From: an uncultured Acidimicrobiales bacterium
GTDB taxonomy: Bacteria > Actinomycetota > Acidimicrobiia > Acidimicrobiales > SHLQ01
Length of the DNA: 43,623 nucleotides
Reading direction: 5' to 3'
NCBI GenBank assembly: GCA_938002955.1
Contig: CALLAA010000186.1
Span: forward strand, 1 to 43,623
The translations under genes were made by a program, and so were the position numbers. The notes under the pieces were generated by a model, which did not search any database, was not told the origin of the DNA, and was given only the letters and a program-made list of their open reading frames with translations. The number at the start of each line of letters is the position of its first letter. Within the stretch, counting starts at the first letter, position 1. Shown here one piece after another: positions 24,697 to 33,322 of the stretch.

Positions 24697-24730
24697 CTCG
24701 CTGGGCTAGATGTGATAGCTCGCTGGGCTA
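24692..24730. repeat. 17-bp direct repeat at a convergent gene boundary
   Basis: GATAGCTCGCTGGGCTA occurs at 24692-24708 and identically at 24714-24730, 5 nt apart. The flippase stop TAG lies in the first copy, and the stop of the converging acyl-CoA dehydrogenase gene lies in the second. Each copy also carries short TAGC/GCTA inverted arms. It looks like a small tandem duplication of the boundary. Confidence 0.9.
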
Positions 24731-26056
24731 CGGGCCGGAGAAGACGCCGCCCGAGTCGCCACCGAGGTTTGCGTAGTAGTCTCGCTTCGGGTCGTAGTCG
24801 ATGCCAGCGGCCTCTGTCGCACGAAGCTCGGAGCGGCCAACGACGTGCCAGTGCACTTCGTCTGGACCATCGGCGAGCCGAAGTGTTCGCTGACCGGCAT
24901 ACATGTCGGTAAGTGGCGTCCACTTCGATACGCCCGTGGCGCCGTGTACCTGAATTGCTTCGTCGATGATCTCGCAGACGCGAATCGGCACCATGGCCTT
25001 CACGGCGCTGATCCATACCCGCGCCTCGGCGTTTCCGAGCTCGTCCATTGCCTTTGCCGCGGTGAGGACCATGCGACGCATTGCTTCGATATCGATACGG
25101 GCCTTGGCGACCGTCTCCACGTTCTTTCCGAGGTTGGCGATTGGCTTCCCGAACGCCTGTCGAGTGAGGCCGCGCTTGACCATAAGGTCGAGCGCCTTTT
25201 CAGCCGCTCCGACCGAACGCATGCAGTGATGGATACGCCCGGGACCGAGACGCAACTGGGAGATTTCGAATCCGCGCCCTTCACCGAGCAGCATGTTCTC
25301 AGCGGGCACACGAACATCGTTGAAGCGAATGTGCATGTGACCGTGGGGCGCATCGTCGTTTCCAAAGACGTGCATTGGGCCAATGACTTCGTACCCCGGT
25401 GCGTTGGTCGGGACAAGAATCTGACTCTGCCGTTGGTGGGCGGGTCCATCAGGGCTGGTCTCCAACATGCAGATCATGATCTTGCATCGAGGATCACCGG
25501 CTCCGGAGATGTAGTACTTCTCCCCCGTGATCACCCACTCGTCGCCGTCTTTGACGGCCCGGCAGGAGATCTGCTTTGCGTCAGAGGACGCCACGTCAGG
25601 TTCGGTCATCGCATACGCGGACCGGATCTCGCCATTGAGCAACGGCGTGAGCCATTGTTCCTTTTGCTCGGGTGTACCGACTCGCTCGAGCACTTCCATG
25701 TTGCCGGTGTCGGGAGCGTTACAGTTCATCGTCTCCGACGCGATTGGGTTCTTCCCGAGCTCGACGGCAATGTAGGCATAGTCGAGGTTGCTCAGGCCCT
25801 CCCCCGTGTCCGCATCGGGCAAGAAGAAGTTCCACAGGCCCTTCTCTCGAGCTTTGGCCTTCAGACTGTCGAGCAGCTCGAGTTGCCCCTCGCCATACCC
25901 CCAACGTTCTGCACGGTCTTCGCCCAGTCGAAAGAACTCGTTGGTGTGTGGGTCCACCTCGTCGGCGATAAAGGCCTTCACAGCCTCAAAGAGCGGGCGG
26001 GCGGCTTCGGACATCCGAAGGTCGTACATCTCCGGAGTGCTCGGCAGAGCGGTCAT
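24728..26056 (-). CDS. Acyl-CoA dehydrogenase
   Basis: A 442-residue FAD-dependent acyl-CoA dehydrogenase. It shows YAMTEPDVASSDA (FAD/substrate region), GDEWVITGEKYYISGA, RFNDVRVPAENMLLGEGRGFEI, the LGPGRIHHCMRSVG helix and the C-terminal QVHGATGVSKWTPLTDMYAGQRTLRLADGPDEVH, all standard for the ACAD10/11-like branch. It introduces a 2,3 double bond into an acyl-CoA, passing electrons to an electron-transfer flavoprotein. ATG 26056 is chosen because of a GAGAGGACC Shine-Dalgarno; an upstream extension to 26203 lacks support and crosses the divergent gene's start. It may be a stand-alone unit rather than part of the solute cluster. Confidence 0.93.
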   Translation of the reverse strand: MTALPSTPEMYDLRMSEAARPLFEAVKAFIADEVDPHTNEFFRLGEDRAERWGYGEGQLELLDSLKAKAREKGLWNFFLPDADTGEGLSNLDYAYIAVELGKNPIASETMNCNAPDTGNMEVLERVGTPEQKEQWLTPLLNGEIRSAYAMTEPDVASSDAKQISCRAVKDGDEWVITGEKYYISGAGDPRCKIMICMLETSPDGPAHQRQSQILVPTNAPGYEVIGPMHVFGNDDAPHGHMHIRFNDVRVPAENMLLGEGRGFEISQLRLGPGRIHHCMRSVGAAEKALDLMVKRGLTRQAFGKPIANLGKNVETVAKARIDIEAMRRMVLTAAKAMDELGNAEARVWISAVKAMVPIRVCEIIDEAIQVHGATGVSKWTPLTDMYAGQRTLRLADGPDEVHWHVVGRSELRATEAAGIDYDPKRDYYANLGGDSGGVFSGP

Positions 26057-26186
26057 TGAGGTCCTCTCGATTCGTATCGTTCTTCGAATCCTATGCGGTC
26101 CGGGCGGACATCTCCGTGCCGGAACGAGCGAGCCGGGAACTCTGCTTGAATGACAGGGCGCACCCAACACCCCAGGAGGCCGCAGC

Positions 26187-27305
26187 ATGGTCGATGTGAG
26201 CAACGTTGAGTTTCAGGTAAAGCAACGAGATCTTCCCGTGCACCGTACGGTCGAGGTCGAGGTGCAGCCGTTGGCGCCAGGCGAGATTCGAGTGGCCATC
26301 GATCGCTTTGCCTTTACGGCCAACAATCTCACCTATGGCGCCGCCGGAGACCTGCTGGGTTACTGGCGATTCTTCCCAGCCGCCGAGAACTCGTCCGGCG
26401 AGTGGGGCATTCTTCCCGTCTGGGGGTATGGCGATGTGGTCGAGTCCACCGTCGACAACGTGCCGGTCGGCGACCGTCTGTACGGATACTTCCCCCCGGC
26501 ATCGAGCGTCGTAATGACACCGACCGACGTCCGTCGATCGAGCCTGACCGACGGCGCCACCCACCGGCAGAAACTCCCGCCGCTCTACAACGGTTATCGC
26601 CGGGTCCTCGCCGATGCCGAGTACGACCGTGCCGAGGACGACGCAACGATCCTGCTCGGTCCACTGCACCTGACGTCGTTCGTTCTGGCACACAAGCTGT
26701 CGACCAACGCGTTCTACGATGCCGATCAAGTCGTGATCGTGAGTGCGTCGTCGAAGACCAGTTTGGGTCTCGCCTACGCGCTCGGGTCAGACGATGGTGC
26801 GCCCACCGTCATCGGTGCAACCTCGGACCGCAACGCCGACTTCGTCTCGAGTGTTGGACTGTACGAGCACACGGTCACCTACGACACCATCGACGCATTG
26901 CCGGATCTCACCACGGTTGTTGTCGACATGGCGGGCAACCCAATGGTCGCGTCTTCGATCGCCGAGCGGCTTGGAGCTGGGGTGAAGCGCTACATCAACG
27001 TCGGGCTCACCCATTGGGAAGAACAAGGCGCAACCGATACGTTTTCGGGTCGCCCCCAACCCGCCAGTGTCGAGAGCTTTTTCGCCCCTGGCTACATCTA
27101 TGAACACATGCGCAACTGGGGCGGCGAGGGATTCGACAGCGAATCGTCCACCTTTCTTCGACGTGCCGCCGAGGCCACCTTCGGCTGGATGACCGTTGCG
27201 CACTATCGAGGCGTCGAGGGGCTGTCGTCGGTGTACGGCGAGGTCTGCAGCGGGTCTCTCGCTCCGTCGGTCGGAGTGGTCGTCGAGATGCCGATCTCGC
27301 GATGA
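26187..27305 (+). CDS. DUF2855 family protein
   Basis: A 372-residue protein whose N-terminal half (VEVEVQPLAPGEIRVAIDRFAFTANNLTYG, then WGYGDVVESTVDNVPVGDRLYGYFPPAS) recalls the GroES-like domain of medium-chain reductases, and whose middle (VVIVSASSKTSLGLAYAL) recalls their Rossmann domain. This combination is what I know as DUF2855, whose function is not established to my knowledge. AGGAGG lies 7 nt upstream of the ATG. Its stop falls in ATGATG at the head of the next frame, so it is probably co-expressed with the HpbD-like epimerase; a reductase acting on the same compound is a reasonable guess. Confidence 0.85.
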   Translation: MVDVSNVEFQVKQRDLPVHRTVEVEVQPLAPGEIRVAIDRFAFTANNLTYGAAGDLLGYWRFFPAAENSSGEWGILPVWGYGDVVESTVDNVPVGDRLYGYFPPASSVVMTPTDVRRSSLTDGATHRQKLPPLYNGYRRVLADAEYDRAEDDATILLGPLHLTSFVLAHKLSTNAFYDADQVVIVSASSKTSLGLAYALGSDDGAPTVIGATSDRNADFVSSVGLYEHTVTYDTIDALPDLTTVVVDMAGNPMVASSIAERLGAGVKRYINVGLTHWEEQGATDTFSGRPQPASVESFFAPGYIYEHMRNWGGEGFDSESSTFLRRAAEATFGWMTVAHYRGVEGLSSVYGEVCSGSLAPSVGVVVEMPISR

Positions 27306-27334
27306 TGCGTGTCGAGAACGCCAGGACCTCCCAC

Positions 27335-28441
27335 ATGCATATTCGCGAAATCTACGTCTACGCGACCCCTCTCGGGGCCAAGACCACCTACAACATGTCG
27401 AACTCGACGGTAGAAACCCCCGTCTCGACGATCGTTGCGGTCGTCGACTCGGACGGCTTGGTCGGGTTCGGCGAGGCATGTCTCGCAAGCCCGCAATTCC
27501 AACCGGCACACAACAGTGGCGTGCGGGCATCGCTCGAGATTCTCGCGCCAGCGATACTCGGCCATGACCCAAAGCATGTGACCACGATCAACGCGGCGAT
27601 GAACCGGGCCCTCACCGGACACACCGAAGGTAAAGCAGCACTCGACATCGCATGTTGGGATCTCGCCGGCAAGCAACTCGGCGTCAGCGTCGTAGACCTC
27701 CTCGGCGGCGCCCAGATGGATGACGTCGTCACCTACCATGTCGTTGGAATCAGCTCGGCGGACGACGCTGCCGCAACGGCGCGTCGACTCCAAGACGAGG
27801 GCGTGACCCGTCTTCAGCTCAAGGCCGGAGGCCGCCCGATCCACGAAGACATCGCAAGTATTCACGCGGTCGCCGACGTCCTACTTCCCGGCACCGACCT
27901 GGCCGTCGACACCAACCGCGGATGGTCGACGACCGAAGCCGTGCAGGTGTCTCAGGCGTGTTCGAGTATCACGATGTCGTTGGAGCAGTCCTGTGCCACC
28001 GAAGCAGAGCTCGCACATGTGAAATCCCAGATCCAACACCCGATCATCGTCGACGAGAACGCTACCGACCTTGGGTCGGTCGCTCGGATGATCTCCTCCG
28101 GTCTCGCCAACGGCTTCGGACTGAAACTCACCAGGCTCGGTGGACTCACGGCGATGCGCGCCGTGCGCGACCTCTGCATGGCCACTCGCACGCCCATGAG
28201 TAGTGACGATGCGTGGGGCGGAGACATCGTCGCCGCCGCAGGCGTTTCGCTCGGGGCAACCCTCGATCCGCAGTTCAGTCGGGGTGCATGGCTCGCCCAT
28301 CCGTATCACGACACGCACTACGACGAGACCAACGGCCCGCGCATCATCGACGGTTTCGCCACCCTTCCGGCGGGCGGGCCAGGTCTTGGTCTCGTGCTCG
28401 AAACCGCACAGTTCGGCGATCCTGTCGCCGTGTACCGATAG
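27335..28441 (+). CDS. Enolase-superfamily epimerase, 4-hydroxyproline betaine 2-epimerase (HpbD)-like
   Basis: A 368-residue mandelate racemase/muconate lactonising-type enzyme. Catalytic lysines are Lys163 (LQLKAGGRP) and Lys264 (FGLKLTRLGG). Mg ligands are Asp192 (AVDTNR), Glu217 (SLEQS) and Asp240 (IVDENA). The KxGGRP and DDAWGGD motifs and the overall length closely match what I recall of HpbD, which epimerises 4-hydroxyproline betaine and proline betaine before demethylation by Rieske and FAD enzymes. ATG 27335 has AGGA 8 nt upstream and gives the family's usual N-terminus (MHIREIYVYATPLG); ATG 27302, overlapping the previous stop, would add 11 residues. Betaine specificity is inferred from similarity. 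Confidence 0.82.
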   Translation: MHIREIYVYATPLGAKTTYNMSNSTVETPVSTIVAVVDSDGLVGFGEACLASPQFQPAHNSGVRASLEILAPAILGHDPKHVTTINAAMNRALTGHTEGKAALDIACWDLAGKQLGVSVVDLLGGAQMDDVVTYHVVGISSADDAAATARRLQDEGVTRLQLKAGGRPIHEDIASIHAVADVLLPGTDLAVDTNRGWSTTEAVQVSQACSSITMSLEQSCATEAELAHVKSQIQHPIIVDENATDLGSVARMISSGLANGFGLKLTRLGGLTAMRAVRDLCMATRTPMSSDDAWGGDIVAAAGVSLGATLDPQFSRGAWLAHPYHDTHYDETNGPRIIDGFATLPAGGPGLGLVLETAQFGDPVAVYR

Positions 28442-28447
28442 CAATCT

Positions 28448-29641
28448 GTGCAGTCGCATCCCACCCCGACGAGATCGAACTTTCGACCCGAGGTGCGGCG
28501 AGTTCTCCCAGCGGTCGTCGCAGTTCGATTCGCACTCAACGTCGCCACGCGCATGACGTATACGTTTCTGCCCGCCATCGCCCGCGGCTCGGGGCTCTCC
28601 GTCGTGTCCCTTGGGCAGGTGCTCAGCATTCGAGAACTAACGTCGCTGAGCGCACCATTCACTGGCCGCGCGACCGATTCCATTGGCCCGATGCGGGTGA
28701 TGGCCTACAGCGGCCTCCTCGCCGCATTCGGACTCCTGCTTGCGCTCGGCGGAACGGTGGGCGTCGTCATTGGGATGATCGTCTTCGGCTTCGGCCGCAC
28801 TGCGTATCAGGTAGCGATGCGTTCGTGGGTCGCCGATGCAGTGAGCTACGAGCGACGCGGTCGGGCGACCGGCCTCATCGAATTGACCTGGGGTGGCGCG
28901 TCGCTCATCGGCCTGCCCATCGTCGGCTTCTTGATAGCGAGCATTCGTTGGTGGGCCCCATTTCTTGTCCTCGGTATCGCCGCCTTCCTCGTATCGATAC
29001 GTATCGCGACCTATGACCCGGCAACTGGTCGAGCATCGTTAGCCACGAGCCGCAAGCCGCATATGTCGAGGTTCGCAATCGCCGCGATAGCGACGAACGG
29101 AGCGATCACGGCCGCGGCACAGTTTCTCTTCCTCGGACACGGGCTGTGGCTCGAAGACACCTACGGGCTCGACACCGCCGAGATCGGCCTGGCGATCGTC
29201 GCTGTTGGTTTCGTCGAGGTGGTCGCAACGCTCGGGTCTTCGCGGCTAACCGATCGCCTCGGCAAGCGATGGTCGATGCTGGCAGGCACGATGGTCATGA
29301 CCGCCGCGATGATCGTGCTCGCCATAGTTAGCGCGCCGCCCCTGATCGTCGGACTCGCACTTCTTGCGATTGCGTTCCTTGGATTCGAGTTCGGCATCGT
29401 GTCGGCGATCCCGCTGCTGTCGGAGCTCGACCCAGGAGCGCGCGCACAGATGATCGGTCGCGATGTGAGTGTGTCGACGGTTATTCGGGCGGCCATCACG
29501 TTCGTCGCGAGTGCCATCTATCTCCGCACCGGGTTCTCGACGCTGATGGCCATCGCCGCCGTCGCCGGTGTGGTTGCCTGCTTGCTCGCCATCTTCGCCA
29601 TGACCGAACCCGAGATTGCGAATTCGGAGGCCGCGTCGTAG
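28448..29641 (+). CDS. Major facilitator superfamily transporter
   Basis: A 397-residue membrane protein with about 12 hydrophobic helices in two halves separated by a polar segment around residues 180-205. The loop GRATDSIGPMRVM between helices 2 and 3 and its second-half counterpart SRLTDRLGKRWSM fit the MFS G-x3-D-x-x-G motif. It is probably a drug/proton-antiporter-type or solute exporter/importer; the substrate is not evident. Start GTG 28448 lies 6 nt after the epimerase stop, so it belongs to the same transcript and may carry the epimerase's substrate. Confidence 0.88.
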   Translation: MQSHPTPTRSNFRPEVRRVLPAVVAVRFALNVATRMTYTFLPAIARGSGLSVVSLGQVLSIRELTSLSAPFTGRATDSIGPMRVMAYSGLLAAFGLLLALGGTVGVVIGMIVFGFGRTAYQVAMRSWVADAVSYERRGRATGLIELTWGGASLIGLPIVGFLIASIRWWAPFLVLGIAAFLVSIRIATYDPATGRASLATSRKPHMSRFAIAAIATNGAITAAAQFLFLGHGLWLEDTYGLDTAEIGLAIVAVGFVEVVATLGSSRLTDRLGKRWSMLAGTMVMTAAMIVLAIVSAPPLIVGLALLAIAFLGFEFGIVSAIPLLSELDPGARAQMIGRDVSVSTVIRAAITFVASAIYLRTGFSTLMAIAAVAGVVACLLAIFAMTEPEIANSEAAS

Positions 29642-29682
29642 CTCGACTTCGCTCGGCCGTTGCTGATGCTGCAGGCTGTGGC

Positions 29683-30621
29683 ATGGACGACGAACTGCGA
29701 ATTGGCAACTTGTTCGGCGGCGACGCCGCAGGAGGATTCTTCGACATACCCCGCCGACCGGTTGGTGATGTCGACGATGTGGACATCGTTGTGTTCGGGG
29801 CTGCAACGGCCACGCCATATGCGTCCGTTGGGGCCTACTGTGCCGGTGGCCCGGCCGCGATTCGATCAGCGGTTGGCTGGCCGGACATGGGCGCCCATTA
29901 CGACTTCGACCTCGGAGGAACCTTCCTCGAATCAGCGACGGCCGTCGATTGGGGCGACCTCGACCTGTCCGAGTCGGACTTCGAGCACAACCGAGCGCTC
30001 ATTCGTCGTACCGTTCGACAGGCCGTAGAGGCTGGCGCGGTTCCGGTCGCCCTCGGCGGAGACGACTCCGTGCCAATCCCGTGTCTGCAAGGTTTTGAAG
30101 ACCGAGGTCCGCTCACGATCCTCCAACTCGATGCGCACATCGATTGGCGTGACGAGGTTCAGGGCGAACGGATGGGCTTGTCGAGCAACATGCGACGGGC
30201 ATCGGAGATGCCGTGGGTGAGCAACATCGTGCAGGTTGGGGCTCGGGGTTCGGGTAGCGCACGCCCACAAGACGTGGCCGATGCTACCGAGTGGGGCGTC
30301 ACGTTCTATCCGATGCGGACGGTTCGGCGTGATGGCTTTGCTCCGGTCGTGGACTCGATCTCTCCGGGGGCGTCGGTGTACATCGCGCTCGACATCGATG
30401 TCATGGATCCCTCGGTCGTCCCAGGGGTCATCGGACCGGCTCCGGGCGGCTTTCACTACGGCGAGGTTGTCGACCTGATCGAGGCTGTCGCCGAACGGGC
30501 GACGATCGTTGGCGCGAATCTTGCCGAGTTTGCGCCGTCGGCTGATATCGGAAATCGCGGTGCGCTCGCCAGCGCACGCATCGCTGCCACCATCATGGGG
30601 CTTGTGGCTCGTCAGCGTTAG
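29683..30621 (+). CDS. Ureohydrolase (arginase/agmatinase family) with altered metal motif
   Basis: A 312-residue protein of the arginase fold. Two of the three metal motifs are standard: DAHID (Asp150, His152, Asp154) and DIDVMDP (Asp237, Asp239). The first, normally GGDHS, reads GGDDS (Asp127-Asp128), replacing a conserved His ligand of the dinuclear Mn centre by Asp. The family hydrolyses guanidino compounds (arginine, agmatine, guanidinobutyrate, guanidine, creatine-type) to urea and an amine, or formiminoglutamate. Substrate is unclear; its position beside betaine and methylamine genes suggests a guanidino-type solute. Its stop is 11 nt from that of the converging kinase-like gene. Confidence 0.85.
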   Translation: MDDELRIGNLFGGDAAGGFFDIPRRPVGDVDDVDIVVFGAATATPYASVGAYCAGGPAAIRSAVGWPDMGAHYDFDLGGTFLESATAVDWGDLDLSESDFEHNRALIRRTVRQAVEAGAVPVALGGDDSVPIPCLQGFEDRGPLTILQLDAHIDWRDEVQGERMGLSSNMRRASEMPWVSNIVQVGARGSGSARPQDVADATEWGVTFYPMRTVRRDGFAPVVDSISPGASVYIALDIDVMDPSVVPGVIGPAPGGFHYGEVVDLIEAVAERATIVGANLAEFAPSADIGNRGALASARIAATIMGLVARQR

Positions 30622-30632
30622 CCGCTATCGAT

Positions 30633-32198
30633 TCAGCGCGGGAACGACGCGGTCACGACGGCTCCACGAGGCTGGTTCGACGAGATCGAGAGCGTGCCGC
30701 CGTGTGCGGCTACCAGCGAATTGGTAATAGCGAGGCCAAGCCCGGGCGACTCCGGCCTCAGCGAAACATATGGTTCGACGACCCTCGCGAGCTGATCATC
30801 GGGGATACCAACGCCATCGTCGCTGATCTGGAGTACTACGACGTCGCCGCTGGCCCGTAACCGGATATCCACCGTCACGCCCGGCAGATTGTGCCCAAAG
30901 GAATTCGCGAGCAGGTTCTGCACGATTCGAGCAATGGCGCGCTCATCGACCGGCGCCGATACATCATCGAGAACGCTGCGTACCGACCGCTCGTCCGTGC
31001 GACCGGCGAAGTGATTGATGGCCGCGTCGACGAGCGGCCCGAGCGGCTGCATCTTTCGCGCAAGTTCCGGACCGCTTCCGTCGGGATCGTTCACGAGGCG
31101 GAGGTCGCCGACGAGCGCCTCGGCGTGCCGTGCGTACTCGACGAGGTTGTCGACCTGCGTCACGAGCTGCGAAGTCGGCAGCTGGTGTTTGACCGATTCG
31201 GTGGTGATCCGGATCGCGGCGAGAGGGGTCCCCAGATCTTGGGCGATCGTCCGCACAGCTTGCGATCGACGCCGGGCGGTTTCTTTGAGCTCCCGGTTCG
31301 CTGTTTCGAGCTGCTTTTCGTAGGTCACGAGACCACTGATATCTCGGAAAGTCGCTCGATATTCGACCGCGACCCCTTCGGCATAAATCGCCAATACATC
31401 GACGCTCACGGGAAACTCGGAGCCATCTTTGCGATAGCCGACGGTCCGAGTGCTGAACGCTGGATACGCGGCGCTCAGCGACGTTGCGTTGTCGATCACG
31501 TTGGTGATGTCGAAGAACCGATGTGTGCTCGGTAGCTCTGCCAGCTCTTGGTCGGTGTACCCAACGAACGCTGGCAGGTTCGGAGAATGGAAGGTGCGTT
31601 GCAGGTCTGCGTCGAGCACCACGACAACGTCGGCGGTGTGGTCAGCGAGGTAGCGATAGTGACGTTCGCTCAGCTCGACTTTGCTCTGCATCTCGGTTTC
31701 GCTGGCGACCACGAGGCGCAGCCGTAGGAGTTGTTCAACAACTTCGGCGAGTCTGATGAGGTCCGACCGTTGTGTCTCGGTCAGGGTGTTTGGCGCCGTG
31801 TCGAGCACGCAGAGCGTGCCGACCGCAACGTCGCCAAGCGGGCGCAACGGCACACCAGCGTAGAACCGCAGATGAAGGTCTCCGGTGACGAGGTCATTGT
31901 CGTGAAACCGAGGATCTTCACTGGCATCACGGACTTCGAAGATTCGCGCATCGGCCGGTAGGGCGATCGCATGATTACAGAACGCCAGCTCTCGAGCTGT
32001 GCCCGCTAATGCAGTGCCTACTCTGGCGGCGAAGATCTGCTCGTCGTGATCGAGAAGGGTCAGGAGGCTCATCGGCGTCTCACACGATGAGGCTGCGATG
32101 CCGGTGAGTGCGTCTAGGGAAGCGTCGTCGATGACCTCTGTTCCCAAGAGGTCGTGTACGAGTCGCAGCCGTTCCGCTTCGCCGGTCGCCGATGCCAT
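30633..32198 (-). CDS. GAF-PAS sensor histidine kinase-like protein lacking the phospho-acceptor histidine
   Basis: A 521-residue, apparently cytosolic protein (no membrane helix seen). Domains in order are GAF (about 18-160), PAS (about 176-292), a short coiled coil, a dimerisation helix region (about 300-365) and HATPase_c (about 385-521). The ATPase boxes look intact: N box RIVQNLLANSFGH (Asn428, Asn432), G1 DDGVGIPDD and G2 SPGLGLAIT. The H box, expected as SHELRTPL, reads AQDLGTPL: Gln320 (codon CAA) stands where the phosphorylated His should be. It may therefore not autophosphorylate in the usual way. No response regulator gene is adjacent; LysR lies just upstream on the same strand. 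Confidence 0.9.
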   Translation of the reverse strand: MASATGEAERLRLVHDLLGTEVIDDASLDALTGIAASSCETPMSLLTLLDHDEQIFAARVGTALAGTARELAFCNHAIALPADARIFEVRDASEDPRFHDNDLVTGDLHLRFYAGVPLRPLGDVAVGTLCVLDTAPNTLTETQRSDLIRLAEVVEQLLRLRLVVASETEMQSKVELSERHYRYLADHTADVVVVLDADLQRTFHSPNLPAFVGYTDQELAELPSTHRFFDITNVIDNATSLSAAYPAFSTRTVGYRKDGSEFPVSVDVLAIYAEGVAVEYRATFRDISGLVTYEKQLETANRELKETARRRSQAVRTIAQDLGTPLAAIRITTESVKHQLPTSQLVTQVDNLVEYARHAEALVGDLRLVNDPDGSGPELARKMQPLGPLVDAAINHFAGRTDERSVRSVLDDVSAPVDERAIARIVQNLLANSFGHNLPGVTVDIRLRASGDVVVLQISDDGVGIPDDQLARVVEPYVSLRPESPGLGLAITNSLVAAHGGTLSISSNQPRGAVVTASFPR

Positions 32199-32281
32199 CT
32201 TGGCAACCTACCCGATACCGGGAGACGCCTGCCCGAAAATCACTCTTCGTCCCATGCGTCGGACAACCGGGGTTGAACTAC

Positions 32282-33205
32282 TTACGTTGCCGCGAACGAG
32301 GCCACCGATCCCGCGATTTCGGACTGGATGCGGTGAAGAACCGCGCGATGAGCCACGCCGCCTTGCCCGGTCCGCCAGCAGAGGTGATGTCCGCTTTCGA
32401 CTCGCTCGACGATCTTGCCGACGGGAACCAACAGCCCTCGTTCGACGAGGTCGCTCAGCAGGTGTCTCCACCCGAGCGCAACCCCGTTTCCGGCGATCGC
32501 TTCTTGGATGACGGTTGGATACGCGTTGTATACGAGGCGCGGAGGCGGAGGTTGACGGCTCGCACCGGCATCAGCGAACCATTGCGGCCAGGTCATCGAC
32601 GGCCTCTCGATATCGTCGATGTGGAGCAGATTTGCCGTGAGTAACTCGTCGGGGCCGCTGTCCTGGTCGAGCTGCATTGCCTCGGCGAGGGTCGGTGCAG
32701 CCAATGGCCGGACCGCTTCATGAAATAACAACGTGGCATTCCAGCCTGGCCACTGACCTGAGCCGGGAACGATGGCGAGATCCCAGCCGTTCGAGTCGAG
32801 CTCGGAGCGACGATCGAAGATCTGCAGCCGGATCTCGGTGTTCGCCGCGTCTTCGAGCTGTTCGAGCAACGGCACGATCCACGTGGTCGCCATCGCCGGT
32901 TGAACCGCGAGCACAAACGCGTCTCGTTGTTCGACGAGTTCACCCACCGTACGTTCCATGGCCGAGAGCGATGTACCAACGACATCGGCAAGGGCCCTAC
33001 CACTCGATGTGAGCTCAAACGACCGGCCGGTACGTTCGAAGAGTTCGAAACCAAGCTCCCTCGATAACGCTGACATGTGCCGTGATACGGCAGGTTGGCT
33101 AATACCAAGATCGTTCGCCGCAGCAGTAAAGCCCCCGGACCGAACAACCGCGTCAAAGACAGCGAGACGATGAAGTTGTGGAACGCGTTTGAGCAGTGGA
33201 CGCAT
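32282..33205 (-). CDS. LysR-family transcriptional regulator
   Basis: About 307 residues. The N-terminal winged helix-turn-helix is clear (LAVFDAVVRSGGFTAAANDLGISQPAVSRHMSALSRELG, here residues about 14-52, followed by FELFERTGRSFELTSSGRAL). The C-terminal effector domain (about 80-300) resembles GcvA-type members. ATG 33205 is preferred; a TTG at 33247 would run into the putative operator. It is divergent from the FAD-GcvT dehydrogenase gene, with the T-N11-A box at 33251-33265 between them, the classical LysR layout, so it most likely controls that gene and the coupled PhyH dioxygenase in response to the substrate. Confidence 0.92.
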   Translation of the reverse strand: MRPLLKRVPQLHRLAVFDAVVRSGGFTAAANDLGISQPAVSRHMSALSRELGFELFERTGRSFELTSSGRALADVVGTSLSAMERTVGELVEQRDAFVLAVQPAMATTWIVPLLEQLEDAANTEIRLQIFDRRSELDSNGWDLAIVPGSGQWPGWNATLLFHEAVRPLAAPTLAEAMQLDQDSGPDELLTANLLHIDDIERPSMTWPQWFADAGASRQPPPPRLVYNAYPTVIQEAIAGNGVALGWRHLLSDLVERGLLVPVGKIVERVESGHHLCWRTGQGGVAHRAVLHRIQSEIAGSVASFAAT

Positions 33206-33250
33206 CTCGTGATCGTAGCCGTCACCGTGGATCGAAGGTCGATCCAATCA

Positions 33251-33265
33251 ATAACGTGGCGTTAT
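33251..33265. promoter_or_regulatory. LysR-type T-N11-A operator
   Basis: ATAACG-TGG-CGTTAT is a perfect inverted repeat with 6-bp arms and fits the T-N11-A LysR consensus. It lies 45 nt upstream of the LysR start and 57 nt upstream of the FAD-GcvT gene start. Confidence 0.65.
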
Positions 33266-33307
33266 GGAATCAGTGCACAATTAGTCATTGTCCGGAGCCG
33301 CCGGGCC

Positions 33308-33313
33308 TATAAA
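33308..33313 (+). promoter_or_regulatory. Putative -10 element of the FAD-GcvT operon
   Basis: TATAAA stands out in G+C-rich surroundings and lies 9 nt before the ATG at 33323, which would give a leaderless or nearly leaderless mRNA. No good -35 box is visible, consistent with activator (LysR) dependence. Confidence 0.4.
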
Positions 33314-33322
33314 AGTGGATGA

